A DNA stretch of 64,000 nucleotides from Winogradskyella sp. PG-2. GTDB taxonomy: Bacteria > Bacteroidota > Bacteroidia > Flavobacteriales > Flavobacteriaceae. Made by a program: the position numbers and the translations under genes. Location of the stretch: NCBI RefSeq assembly GCF_000828715.1, contig NZ_AP014583.1, positions 2,106,001 to 2,170,000 on the forward strand, read 5' to 3'. Within the stretch, counting starts at the first letter, position 1, and every line of letters starts with the position of its first letter. This document shows, in pieces, positions 36,963 to 45,800 of the stretch. The notes under the pieces are model-generated. The model was not told where the DNA came from and ran no database searches. It saw only the letters and a program-made list of their open reading frames with translations.

Positions 36963-38056
36963 TGAGTAACTATAAATTTATATTATCAGGAGGTGGTACA
37001 GGAGGACATATTTATCCAGCTGTTGCTATAGCTGACGAGTTAAAGTCGCGCTATCCAGATGCTGAATTTTTATTTGTTGGTGCTTCTGATCGAATGGAAA
37101 TGGACAAAGTGCCACAGGCTGGTTATAAGATTGAAGGTTTATGGATTTCAGGTATTCAAAGAAAATTGACTTTAAAAAATTTGATGTTTCCATTTAAACT
37201 TATCACAAGTTTATTGCGTTCAAGAAAAATTATTGAAACCTTTTCTCCAAATGCTGTAATCGGCACTGGAGGTTTTGCAAGTGGGCCTTTACTAAAAGTG
37301 GCAACATCTAAAAAGATACCTAGCCTCATCCAAGAGCAAAACTCTTATCCAGGCATCACTAATAAGTTACTTAGTAAAAAAGTGAATACAATTTGTGTGG
37401 CCTATGAAGGTTTAGAGAAGTTCTTTCCAAAAGCGAAATTAAGGTTAACAGGGAATCCTATTCGCAAGGATTTATTAGAAGTAAAGAGTAAACATATTGA
37501 GGGTAAAGATGCGTTCACTTTAATTCATAGCAAACACACATTACTAGTATTAGGAGGAAGTTTAGGTGCGAGAAGAATCAATCAGTTGGTTGAGTCAAAT
37601 TTAGAATATTTTGAAGCGAAGAATGTTCAATTAATATGGCAATGTGGTAAGTTGTATTATGACCAATATAAAAGCTATAACACACGGAAATATGTTCAAG
37701 TTCATGCATTTTTAAATAATATGGATATGGCCTATGCAGCAGCAGATATTATTATATCTAGAGCTGGTGCAATCTCTGTTTCTGAGTTATGTATTGTAGG
37801 TAAGCCAACAATTTTTATTCCGTCACCTAACGTTGCTGAAGATCATCAAACTAAAAACGCAAAAGCAATTGCAGATAAAAATGCGGCACTTTTAATTAAA
37901 GAAAAAGAATTAGAGTCTGAATTTCGAAATCAGTTTTCTGATTTGATTTCTGACGAGAATAGAAGAGTAGAATTAAGTAAAAATATCGAAGCATTAGCCT
38001 TGGTAAATGCAACCAATGATATTGTTGATGAAGTTGAAAAGCTTTTAAAAAATTAA
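36962..38056 (+). CDS. murG: UDP-GlcNAc:lipid I N-acetylglucosaminyltransferase
   Basis: MurG (GT28) adds GlcNAc to lipid I to form lipid II on the cytoplasmic face. The 364-residue protein shows the N-terminal glycine loop [54 protein letters not shown] and [12 protein letters not shown], plus [14 protein letters not shown] at the nucleotide site. It starts on the last base of ftsW's stop codon and murC follows directly. Confidence 0.96.
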   Translation: MSNYKFILSGGGTGGHIYPAVAIADELKSRYPDAEFLFVGASDRMEMDKVPQAGYKIEGLWISGIQRKLTLKNLMFPFKLITSLLRSRKIIETFSPNAVIGTGGFASGPLLKVATSKKIPSLIQEQNSYPGITNKLLSKKVNTICVAYEGLEKFFPKAKLRLTGNPIRKDLLEVKSKHIEGKDAFTLIHSKHTLLVLGGSLGARRINQLVESNLEYFEAKNVQLIWQCGKLYYDQYKSYNTRKYVQVHAFLNNMDMAYAAADIIISRAGAISVSELCIVGKPTIFIPSPNVAEDHQTKNAKAIADKNAALLIKEKELESEFRNQFSDLISDENRRVELSKNIEALALVNATNDIVDEVEKLLKN

Positions 38057-39409
38057 ATGAATTTACAAACTATAAATAACGTCTATTTTATTGGTATTGG
38101 TGGTATTGGTATGAGTGCACTTGCGCGTTATTTTGTTGCAAATGGAAAACAGGTTGCAGGTTATGATAGAACACCTTCTGAGATTACAAAAGCATTACAG
38201 AATTTAGGTGTGCCTATTCATTTCGATGATGATATAGAACATGTTAACAGCACGTTTTTAAATTCAGAAAATACGCTTATAGTTTATACACCCGCAATAC
38301 CAGATTCGCATTCAGAGTTAAGATATTTTAAAGCACATAATTTTAAAGTTTTAAAACGCTCTATGATTCTTGGAGAAATCACTAGACAAACTAAGTGTCT
38401 TGCAGTTGCGGGTACTCATGGTAAAACTACGACCACTAGTATTCTTGGTCACTTATTAAATGAATGCGACATTCCAGTAACTGCTTTTTTAGGTGGTATA
38501 AGTGAGAATTATAATTCTAATTTGATACTTAACGGAACAGATGTAACCGTAGTTGAAGCTGATGAGTTTGATCGCTCATTCCTAACCTTATCTCCAGATT
38601 TGGCTTGTATAACTTCAATGGACGCAGATCATTTAGATATTTATGGTGATGCTTTTGAATTGATAAAATCATTCAAAGACTTTACAAATTGTATAAAACC
38701 AAGCGGAAAGTTATTTATTAGAAATGGTTTGCCTTTAGATGGCATTACCTATGGTATTGAAGACGATTCCAATTACAGTGCTCAAAATGTAAACATAGAA
38801 AGTGGTATTTATGTGTTTGATTTTCAAACACCTAGTGGATTACATAAAGATTTCAAATTTAACCTACCTGGTAGACATAATCTTTCGAATGCAATAATAG
38901 CCTTGGCGATGGCTGTTGATTTTGGTTGCCCTTACAACCAGCTCGCCAAGGGTTTAGCATCTTACAAAGGTGTAAAACGCAGATTTACATATCAGATTAA
39001 AACTGAAGATTTTGTTTTTATTGATGATTATGCTCATCATCCAGAAGAGATTAATGCAGTTCATCAAGCTGTGAGAGAAATGTATTCAGATAAAAATATT
39101 TTGGCAATTTTTCAGCCACATCTTTACACGAGGACCAGAGATTTTATAGATGGTTTTGCTGAGAGTCTTTCAAAATTTGATGAAATATTGTTGTTAGATA
39201 TCTATCCAGCAAGAGAATTACCAATAGAAGGAGTGACTTCAAAATGGTTATTAAGTAAAATTGAAAATCCAAATAAAAACTTGATTCAAAAATCAGAATT
39301 GATTGATGAAATTAAAAAATCTAATGCACAAGTAGTATTGACTATTGGAGCAGGAGATATTGGAGAAGAAGTAAAATATATAAAAGAAGTATTAAGCGTT
39401 GCGAATTAA
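38057..39409 (+). CDS. murC: UDP-N-acetylmuramate:L-alanine ligase
   Basis: MurC starts peptide assembly by joining L-alanine to UDP-MurNAc. The 450-residue protein has the N-terminal GIGGIGMSALARYF, the P-loop AGTHGKTTTTSILG, VVEADEFDRSF, SMDADHLDIY, FIDDYAHHPEEI and FQPHLYTRTRDF, characteristic of MurC rather than Mpl by context. It ends inside the first codons of ftsQ. Confidence 0.95.
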   Translation: MNLQTINNVYFIGIGGIGMSALARYFVANGKQVAGYDRTPSEITKALQNLGVPIHFDDDIEHVNSTFLNSENTLIVYTPAIPDSHSELRYFKAHNFKVLKRSMILGEITRQTKCLAVAGTHGKTTTTSILGHLLNECDIPVTAFLGGISENYNSNLILNGTDVTVVEADEFDRSFLTLSPDLACITSMDADHLDIYGDAFELIKSFKDFTNCIKPSGKLFIRNGLPLDGITYGIEDDSNYSAQNVNIESGIYVFDFQTPSGLHKDFKFNLPGRHNLSNAIIALAMAVDFGCPYNQLAKGLASYKGVKRRFTYQIKTEDFVFIDDYAHHPEEINAVHQAVREMYSDKNILAIFQPHLYTRTRDFIDGFAESLSKFDEILLLDIYPARELPIEGVTSKWLLSKIENPNKNLIQKSELIDEIKKSNAQVVLTIGAGDIGEEVKYIKEVLSVAN

Positions 39410-40118
39410 TTATAACTACATAAAAATCATTGGTTTACTGTTTTTGGTGGGTTTTTTATTTGCGTTTTCTAAGCATAGAAATAAAAACAGAAAAGTGGTA
39501 GAACCTAGTATAGAATTCTTAGGAGAAAACAAATTATTTGTTACAGATGCGACTGTTAGTAAATTGTTAATACAAAATCAACAGACCGTTACGGGGCAGT
39601 CCAAAGAAATTATAGATTTGAACGAGTTAGAAGCTGCCCTAAATTCTAACCCAATGATAAAGAAAGCAGAAGTGTTTATGTCAGTAAATGGTGAGCTTTC
39701 CGCTGAAATTGAGCAAAAACGACCAATAGCAAGAGTCAGTACAAATGCATCGTATTATATCGATGATGAAGGTTCATATATGCCTTTATCTTCTAATTAT
39801 TCTGCAAGAGTTCCGCTCGTAACAGGAAATATTAAAAAAAGTAAGCTCAAAACAGTCTTTCAATTTGCAAAAACTGTTGATGAAGATGATTTTTTAAAAA
39901 AATATGTCATAGAGATTCGTCAAAATGATGATTTAACTATAGATTTTAAAATTAGGATGAGCGATTTTACGGTTCATATAGGATCGTTAAAAAATTTAGA
40001 AAAAAAGATAAATAATTTCAAGGCTTTCTATCAAAAAGCAATGAAAGATAAAATTTTGGATAGCTATAAATTAGTGAATTTAAAGTTTGATAAACAAGTA
40101 ATATGCACCAAAAAGTAA
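39399..40118 (+). CDS. ftsQ: Cell division protein FtsQ
   Basis: 239 residues with a short N-terminus, one membrane helix (about residues 8-24, IKIIGLLFLVGFLFAF) and a periplasmic domain with the POTRA-like and FtsQ beta regions (VTDATVSKLLIQ, LNSNPMIKKAEVFMSVNGELSAEIEQKRPIARV split over 82-115). The alternate start codon TTG at 39399 is used because no ATG lies before the membrane helix. It overlaps murC by 11 bases. It bridges FtsL/FtsB-like proteins to the divisome. Confidence 0.9.
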   Translation: MRINYNYIKIIGLLFLVGFLFAFSKHRNKNRKVVEPSIEFLGENKLFVTDATVSKLLIQNQQTVTGQSKEIIDLNELEAALNSNPMIKKAEVFMSVNGELSAEIEQKRPIARVSTNASYYIDDEGSYMPLSSNYSARVPLVTGNIKKSKLKTVFQFAKTVDEDDFLKKYVIEIRQNDDLTIDFKIRMSDFTVHIGSLKNLEKKINNFKAFYQKAMKDKILDSYKLVNLKFDKQVICTKK

Positions 40119-40121
40119 ACT

Positions 40122-41453
40122 ATGGAAAACAATAATATTTCGGTAGGTTTAGATATAGGCACTACAAAAATTGTGGCTATGATTGGCCGCAAAAATGAGT
40201 ATGATAAAGTTGAGATTCTTGGTGTAGGTAAATCCAAAAGTATGGGTGTGCATCGTGGTGTAGTAAATAATATTACTCAAACGATTCAATCTATACAACA
40301 GGCTGTGCAAGAGGCTGAAGCAGCAGCTTCTGAGAAAATTGAAGAAGTGACAGTTGGTATTGCTGGTCAGCACATTCGTAGTTTACAGCATAGTGATTAT
40401 ATAACAAGAGCTAATTCTGAATTAGTTATTGATGAAGAAGATATTGATCGATTAATCAATCAAGTGCATAAGTTAGTAATGTTACCTGGTGAGGAAATTA
40501 TACATGTACTACCACAAGAATTCAAAGTGGATGGTCAGGCTGAAATAAAAGAGCCTATTGGTATGTATGGAGGACGACTTGAAGCTAATTTTCATGTTGT
40601 AGTGGGTCAGGTGTCTTCAATTAGAAATATTGGGCGTTGTGTTAAAAGTGCTGGCTTAGAATTAGAGGGTATTACTTTAGAACCTTTAGCATCAGCTAAT
40701 GCTGTATTAAGTCAAGAAGAAAAGGAAGCGGGTGTTGCTTTAATTGATATAGGAGGTGGAACAACTGATTTAGCTGTTTTTAAAGATGGCATCATTCGCC
40801 ATACTGCTGTAATTCCATTCGGTGGTAATGTGATTACTGAAGATATAAAGGAAGGTTGTTCAATCATAGAAAAGCAGGCTGAATTATTAAAAATGAAATT
40901 CGGATCTGCTTGGCCAGGTGAGAATAAGGATAATGAAATTGTGTCTATTCCTGGATTACGAGGAAGAGAGCCTAAAGAAATAACCTTAAAAAACTTGTCT
41001 AAAATAATCCATGCAAGAGTAGTGGAAATTGTAGAGCAAGTCTATGTAGAAATAAAAAATTACGGTCATGAGGAGCAAAAGAAAAAATTGATTGCTGGTA
41101 TTGTATTAACAGGTGGAGGAAGTCAGCTGAAACATTTAAAGCAACTAGTTGAATATATTACAGGAATGGATACCAGAATTGGCTATCCAAACGAACATTT
41201 GGCTGGTGATAGTGATGACGATATTGCAAGTCCATTATTTGCTACAGCTGTTGGTTTAGTTATGGATGGTTTAAAACGTCAGGATAGAAAGAAAGCTGAA
41301 GAAGTAGAGGAAGAAATAATAAATGCAGCAGAAGCAGAACATGTTGAAGCATCTGAATCAGAAATAGTAGTTGAAGAAACTGTGAAAGAACGTCGTTCTT
41401 TTTTAGATAAATTAACAGAGCGTGTTAAAGAATTTTTGGATAACGCAGAGTAG
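40122..41453 (+). CDS. ftsA: Cell division protein FtsA
   Basis: 443 residues of the actin-like ATPase FtsA, which tethers FtsZ to the membrane. GLDIGTTKIVAMIG marks the phosphate-1 loop, VTVGIAGQHIRSL the SHS2/1C region, VALIDIGGGTTDLAVF the second phosphate loop and IVLTGGGSQLKHL the adenosine motif. After an acidic linker (KKAEEVEEEI to EIVVEET), the C-terminus RSFLDKLTERVKEFLDNAE can form the amphipathic membrane helix. It begins 3 bases after ftsQ. Confidence 0.96.
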   Translation: MENNNISVGLDIGTTKIVAMIGRKNEYDKVEILGVGKSKSMGVHRGVVNNITQTIQSIQQAVQEAEAAASEKIEEVTVGIAGQHIRSLQHSDYITRANSELVIDEEDIDRLINQVHKLVMLPGEEIIHVLPQEFKVDGQAEIKEPIGMYGGRLEANFHVVVGQVSSIRNIGRCVKSAGLELEGITLEPLASANAVLSQEEKEAGVALIDIGGGTTDLAVFKDGIIRHTAVIPFGGNVITEDIKEGCSIIEKQAELLKMKFGSAWPGENKDNEIVSIPGLRGREPKEITLKNLSKIIHARVVEIVEQVYVEIKNYGHEEQKKKLIAGIVLTGGGSQLKHLKQLVEYITGMDTRIGYPNEHLAGDSDDDIASPLFATAVGLVMDGLKRQDRKKAEEVEEEIINAAEAEHVEASESEIVVEETVKERRSFLDKLTERVKEFLDNAE

Positions 41454-41499
41454 TGAAATTAATTAATCAATATATATAAAATCCCATAATCTCAAAAAT

Positions 41500-43443
41500 A
41501 TGAGTAATAGCAACGAATTTGGAAACATTTCATTTGATTTGCCTAAACACCAATCAAACGTCATTAAGGTTATTGGTGTTGGTGGTGGTGGTAGCAATGC
41601 CATTAATCACATGTTTCAGCAAGGTATCAAAGGTGTTGACTTTGTAATTTGTAATACAGATGCACAAGCACTTCAAAATAGCGGTGTTCCAAACAAAATT
41701 CAACTAGGCGTTAATTTAACGGAAGGGTTAGGAGCGGGAGCCAATCCTGATGTAGGTGAAGAAGCAGCTGTTGAGAGTTTAGAAGATATTCGCAGAATGT
41801 TAGATACCAATACTAAAATGGTATTTATAACTGCCGGAATGGGTGGTGGTACAGGAACTGGTGCTGCACCAATTATTGCTAAGATGGCAAGAGAGCTCGA
41901 CATACTTACTGTCGGGATCGTTACCATGCCATTTCAGTTTGAAGGTAAAATGCGTAACGAACAAGCACAGCGTGGTATTGAGAAATTACGTGCGCATGTT
42001 GATTCTCTGGTGGTAATTAACAATAATAAACTAAGAGAAGTTTACGGTAATTTAGGATTTAAAGCAGGATTCTCTAAAGCCGACGAAGTCTTATCTACAG
42101 CTTCAAGAGGAATTGCAGAAGTTATTACACATCACTACACTCAAAATATTGATTTACGTGATGCAAAAACAGTTTTAAGTAATAGTGGAACGGCTATTAT
42201 GGGTTCGGCTACGGCATCTGGTCAAACTAGAGCTCAAGAAGCTATTATGAAAGCTTTAGATTCGCCATTATTAAACGATAATAAAATTACTGGAGCTAAA
42301 AACGTATTGTTGCTAATCGTTTCTGGTTCTCAGGAAATTACTATAGATGAAATAGGTGAGATTAATGATCATATTCAAACAGAAGCCGGCTATGGGGCCA
42401 ACATTATTATGGGTGTTGGTGAAGATGAGTCTTTACAAGAGTCTATTGCGGTAACAATAATTGCCACAGGTTTTGATATAGATCAGCAAAATGAAATTTC
42501 AAATACGGAGACTAAAAAAGTAATTCACGCTTTAGAAGAAGCAATCGAGGAAGTGAGTACTCAAGAAAAAGAGCCAGCGATTATTACGCCAGATATTGTT
42601 TTAGAAGAAGAAAAGGAAACGCCAATTGTACGCTATACTTTAATTGATGAGGATGAAGTTGAAACTGAAGCTAAGGTTGACGTAACAGGCACTGGAATGG
42701 ATATAATTCCAACGACAGATTTGTTAAGAAGTATGAATGTGGTTTATAATGAAGTTCTAGATACGAAGTCTGAAACTGAATTAGAAGAAGAGTTCATAAT
42801 TACTCCAATTGAAAACAAAGCTGAGGTTATCGAAAATATTGAATCGGAAGAAGAACAAATTACGTTGACTTTTGATTTACCTATTTCAAACAAGGAATCA
42901 GAGAAGCTTGCAGAACCTGAAACTGGTGATGAAAAGATGTTTTTTAGCTTAGATGATGAGGTTAGAGATATCAACGTTAATGAGCCAATTGAAATAATTT
43001 CTGTTACAGAAGTTAATGAGGAAGGTGAAAAGCGCTATGCTTTAGAAGATGACTTTGAAACTTTTGAATCTTCTATGAATACCAAAACTGAAGGAACAGA
43101 AGTAAAAGAAGAAATTGTTTTTGAAAAGAAAGTACTTCAAGTTGAGGAAACAGAAGAAATAGTGCAAGAAGAGATTGATCCAATGAATAGTCCAATCTCA
43201 GAATTATTAATAGCACGCGCTGATGAGCGTAGAAGAAAAATGAAAGATTTTAACTATAAGTTCAATACAGCGAAAATAGATGAAATTGAAAAAGAACCTG
43301 CTTACAAAAGACAAGGTGTTAATTTAGAAGATGCTCAGCATTCTTCGGAAACCAATGCTTCGAGAATGTCTGTCGGCACTGACGACAATGATGATATTCA
43401 ATTACGAAGTAACAATTCATTTTTACACGATAACGTAGATTAA
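41500..43443 (+). CDS. ftsZ: Cell division GTPase FtsZ with long acidic tail
   Basis: FtsZ assembles the division ring. The GTPase core (about 18-330) has VGGGGSNAINHM, the tubulin signature GGGTGTG at 116-122 and the TMPFQFEGKMRN region. The protein is 647 residues, far longer than the about 380 of E. coli: a glutamate-rich linker of about 260 residues follows the core. The likely FtsA-binding tail peptide is EPAYKRQGVNL, about 47 residues before the end, after which comes another polar tail ending NNSFLHDNVD. Last gene of the dcw run. Confidence 0.96.
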   Translation: MSNSNEFGNISFDLPKHQSNVIKVIGVGGGGSNAINHMFQQGIKGVDFVICNTDAQALQNSGVPNKIQLGVNLTEGLGAGANPDVGEEAAVESLEDIRRMLDTNTKMVFITAGMGGGTGTGAAPIIAKMARELDILTVGIVTMPFQFEGKMRNEQAQRGIEKLRAHVDSLVVINNNKLREVYGNLGFKAGFSKADEVLSTASRGIAEVITHHYTQNIDLRDAKTVLSNSGTAIMGSATASGQTRAQEAIMKALDSPLLNDNKITGAKNVLLLIVSGSQEITIDEIGEINDHIQTEAGYGANIIMGVGEDESLQESIAVTIIATGFDIDQQNEISNTETKKVIHALEEAIEEVSTQEKEPAIITPDIVLEEEKETPIVRYTLIDEDEVETEAKVDVTGTGMDIIPTTDLLRSMNVVYNEVLDTKSETELEEEFIITPIENKAEVIENIESEEEQITLTFDLPISNKESEKLAEPETGDEKMFFSLDDEVRDINVNEPIEIISVTEVNEEGEKRYALEDDFETFESSMNTKTEGTEVKEEIVFEKKVLQVEETEEIVQEEIDPMNSPISELLIARADERRRKMKDFNYKFNTAKIDEIEKEPAYKRQGVNLEDAQHSSETNASRMSVGTDDNDDIQLRSNNSFLHDNVD

Positions 43444-43480
43444 TAGCAAGTTTAAGTTTTGTGTTAATTACACTGAAGTC

Positions 43481-43518
43481 AAAAGCCCAAAAAGCACCTC
43501 AAGTTTTTTGGGCTTTTT
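43481..43518 (+). terminator. Terminator of the dcw cluster
   Basis: Arms AAAAGCCCAAAAA (43481-43493) and TTTTTGGGCTTTT (43505-43517) pair over 13 bp around an 11-base loop, ending in a T tract. It is 37 bases after the ftsZ stop and closes the division gene operon. Confidence 0.9.
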
Positions 43519-43609
43519 GTATCTATTAATTTGATGTTGTCTAATAAATTCATTTATAGTTCTCGGTAAAAGTTTTAGTATCTTCGCAATCCATTTAAAT
43601 AAGATAATT

Positions 43610-44059
43610 ATGAGTTTACAAGATGATGTAATGACTGCCATGAAAACGGCAATGAAGGAAAAAGATCAAACAGCTTTAGCTGCATTAAGAGCTGTAAAAG
43701 CAGAAATATTATTGGCTAGGACAGCTTCAGGTTCTTCTGAAGAGTTAACGGAAGATCAAGAAATTAAAATCTTATCTAAAATGGTAAAGCAACGTAAAGA
43801 TAGTGCTGCAATTTTTCTAGAGCAAGATCGTAAAGATTTAGCATTGCCTGAGATTGACCAAGCAGAAGTGATTAGTCAGTTTTTACCGGAAGCATTAAGT
43901 GAAGAAGAAATTGAGAAGGTTGTAATCATCACTATTGATCAAATTGGAGCAGAAGGGATGAAAGATATGGGAAAGGTTATGGGAATTGTCTCTAAGGAAT
44001 TGGCTGGCCAGGCAGATGGTAAAACAATTTCAACCATTATAAAGGCTAAATTATCATAA
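43610..44059 (+). CDS. GatB/YqeY-domain protein
   Basis: 149 residues, a stand-alone YqeY domain resembling the C-terminal tail domain of the Asp-tRNA/Glu-tRNA amidotransferase subunit GatB. Recognisable sequence includes LRAVKAEILLART, EDQEIKILSKMVKQRKDSA, FLPEALSEEEI and MGKVMGIVSKELAGQADGKTIS. The molecular role of the stand-alone form is not settled, though tRNA binding is suspected from the fold. It lies between the dcw terminator and tRNA-Arg and has a TATCTTCG promoter-like box at 43579-43586. Confidence 0.92.
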   Translation: MSLQDDVMTAMKTAMKEKDQTALAALRAVKAEILLARTASGSSEELTEDQEIKILSKMVKQRKDSAAIFLEQDRKDLALPEIDQAEVISQFLPEALSEEEIEKVVIITIDQIGAEGMKDMGKVMGIVSKELAGQADGKTISTIIKAKLS

Positions 44060-44088
44060 AAATGATATTCCTAAATGCATAGGAACTT

Positions 44089-44162
44089 GGCCTCGTAGTT
44101 CAACTGGATAGAATATCAGATTTCGGCTCTGAGGGTTGGAGGTTCGAATCCTCTCGAGGTCA
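44089..44162 (+). tRNA. tRNA-Arg (anticodon TCG)
   Basis: The 74 bases fold as a tRNA: acceptor GGCCTCG with CGAGGTC (one G:U), D-arm GTTC/GAAT-like, anticodon stem TCAGA/TCTGA with loop TTTCGGC giving TCG, T-arm GGAGGTTCGAATCCTCT and discriminator A. CCA is not encoded. It reads CGA and, by wobble, related arginine codons. A terminator follows at once. Confidence 0.95.
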
Positions 44163-44167
44163 CAAAT

Positions 44168-44200
44168 AAAACCATGCTGTCTAAAGTATGGTTTTTATTT
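44168..44200 (+). terminator. Terminator after tRNA-Arg
   Basis: AAAACCATGCT (44168-44178) pairs with AGTATGGTTTT (44185-44195), an 11-bp stem with one G:U and a 6-base loop, followed by T-rich sequence. The hairpin contains the ATG at 44188, which argues against that ATG as the start of the following peptidase gene. Confidence 0.75.
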
Positions 44201-44217
44201 TCTACCTATCTTTAACC

Positions 44218-45084
44218 ATGATCTTAATCTACCTTCAAGAAACTGAAGTCCAACCAATGAACCCGACACTTAAATTGATTTTTTTAATCATTTTTTTTGG
44301 AGGTATGGCTGCTGTAGTTTTTAGTCGCTTTTATCTGTTTTTTGAACAACAATATGCACTAAAGTATAAAAAACCATTTTTTTTGAATGCTATTATTTTA
44401 CCAAATAAGCTTCCAGATAGGCAATTAAACCTTTTGAAAACAAAGTTTCCATTTTATGATAGACTCAATCAAAAGGAGCAAAGTGTATTTTTGCATAGAG
44501 TTGGAGGGTTTATTAATTCTAAAGCATTCGTTGGAAGAGAAGGGGTTGAAGTTACAGATGAAATGAAAACTTTAATTTCTTCAACAGCAGTAATGCTCAC
44601 TTTTGGTTTTAGAAATTATCTTATAGATATCATTGAAACAATAATTATATATCCTAAGGCTTACTATTCTCAAATCAATGAAACTTACCATAAGGGGGAA
44701 ATTAATCCACATTTAAAAACAATTGTATTCTCATGGGAAGACTTTAAGCATGGTTATAAAATTGGTGATGATAATCTTAATTTAGGAATTCATGAATTTG
44801 GTCATGCTATACATTTAAATGCATTTAGGAATGATGATGTAAGTAGCTTAATATTTAACCAAGGATTTGAGGACTTAACTACCTATTTACAAAATCATGA
44901 GGCGGTGAGGAAAGATTTGATAGCATCTAAGTATTTTAGAACTTATGCTTATACTAACCATTTTGAATTTTTTGCTGTATTATTAGAGAATTTTATTGAA
45001 ACTCCTCTAGAATTCAAATCTCAGTTTCCTGATTTATATAATTATATTAAGTTGATGTTAAATTTTAGTTTCGCAGAGTATTAG
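44218..45084 (+). CDS. MtfA-like zinc-dependent peptidase (M90 type)
   Basis: From the ATG at 44218 the product is 288 residues, with one membrane segment (about residues 18-40) and a cytoplasmic-type domain. The zincin motif is HEFGHAIH, with a later conserved acidic region FEDLTTYLQNHEAVRKD and TNHFEFFAVLLENF, as in MtfA proteins, which in E. coli control the glucose repressor Mlc and have aminopeptidase activity. The membrane anchor is an addition compared with E. coli MtfA. An upstream ATG at 44188 is inside the tRNA-Arg terminator; an ATG at 44257 would remove most of the N-terminal leader. Confidence 0.85.
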   Translation: MILIYLQETEVQPMNPTLKLIFLIIFFGGMAAVVFSRFYLFFEQQYALKYKKPFFLNAIILPNKLPDRQLNLLKTKFPFYDRLNQKEQSVFLHRVGGFINSKAFVGREGVEVTDEMKTLISSTAVMLTFGFRNYLIDIIETIIIYPKAYYSQINETYHKGEINPHLKTIVFSWEDFKHGYKIGDDNLNLGIHEFGHAIHLNAFRNDDVSSLIFNQGFEDLTTYLQNHEAVRKDLIASKYFRTYAYTNHFEFFAVLLENFIETPLEFKSQFPDLYNYIKLMLNFSFAEY

Positions 45085-45091
45085 CAATAAA

Positions 45092-45117
45092 AAAGTCCTC
45101 CAAAATAAGAAGACTTT
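45092..45117. terminator. Weak hairpin between convergent genes
   Basis: AAAGTC (45092-45097) and GACTTT (45112-45117) form a 6-bp stem with A- and T-rich flanks on both sides, between the convergent MtfA-like gene and the beta-barrel gene. It could act as a weak bidirectional terminator. Confidence 0.4.
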
Positions 45118-45144
45118 ATTATTGTAAATATGTGTGTAAGATTA

Positions 45145-45732
45145 TTATAATCTAAACAAGGCCTGTAAACTATATTGAAAGTGATTATTTGGGTAAACTT
45201 CTCCTTTATTGCTATGATTCAAAGCAAATTTCCCAAGGCCTTGAAGTTTTATTCCAAAAGTTTGATTTCTGGTAAGCCAAAATATTGCACCACCACCAAA
45301 ATTGACGGAAGTATTCCCGTCATCTAAACTAAAAAAACCAAGTCCTCCGCTTGCATAAAAATCAAGCCATCTAGCATCTGGAAATAATGCTTCACCAAAA
45401 TAATATTTTAAGGCTGTGTCTATAGAAAAGTAAGATATGTCTTCAGAAGGTGGTCCTGAAGCATCTAAAGATTGCCCTGAATTAAAACCATTTAAGCTAA
45501 ACGCTAATTCTATAGTAAATAATTTATTCCATCTTGTCTCAACGCCAGCTATTAAAGGGTATTTAACGGCCCAATCTCCTGGATCAGCCAAAGGATTTTT
45601 TGTTCCAAGAGAATTTATAGTATTTAATCCAACGGATACAAGCCATTCATCTTGTTCAAGTGACCTTTCACCTTGAGATGAGACTGAAAGTGTAAAGCAA
45701 GATATTAATAAAGCAACAAAATATTTTTTCAT
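45145..45732 (-). CDS. Small outer-membrane beta-barrel protein
   Basis: From the ATG at 45732 the protein has 195 residues: a signal peptide (MKKYFVALLISCFTLSVSSQ) and then amphipathic beta-strand-like sequence with WLVSVGLNTINS, ASGGLGFFSL, FGGGAIFWLT and a terminal FQYSLQALFRL ending in an aromatic/hydrophobic pattern suited to barrel insertion. It resembles OmpA-type eight-stranded barrels (porin family proteins). It is 68 bases downstream of the nucleotidyltransferase gene on the same strand and could belong to that operon. Function unknown. An in-frame ATG at 45774 would add 14 residues before the signal peptide. Confidence 0.8.
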   Translation of the reverse strand: MKKYFVALLISCFTLSVSSQGERSLEQDEWLVSVGLNTINSLGTKNPLADPGDWAVKYPLIAGVETRWNKLFTIELAFSLNGFNSGQSLDASGPPSEDISYFSIDTALKYYFGEALFPDARWLDFYASGGLGFFSLDDGNTSVNFGGGAIFWLTRNQTFGIKLQGLGKFALNHSNKGEVYPNNHFQYSLQALFRL

Positions 45733-45800
45733 TTGATATTGAAATATAAATTCAAAAAAACATAACAGAGTCAAAAATAGTATTTTATCCTTAAAATACG

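Noticed and set aside
44188..44217. Upstream ATG for the MtfA-like gene
   Set aside because: It lies inside the terminator hairpin of tRNA-Arg.
45733..45774. Upstream ATG for the small beta-barrel gene
   Set aside because: It would place 14 extra residues before a perfect signal peptide starting at 45732.
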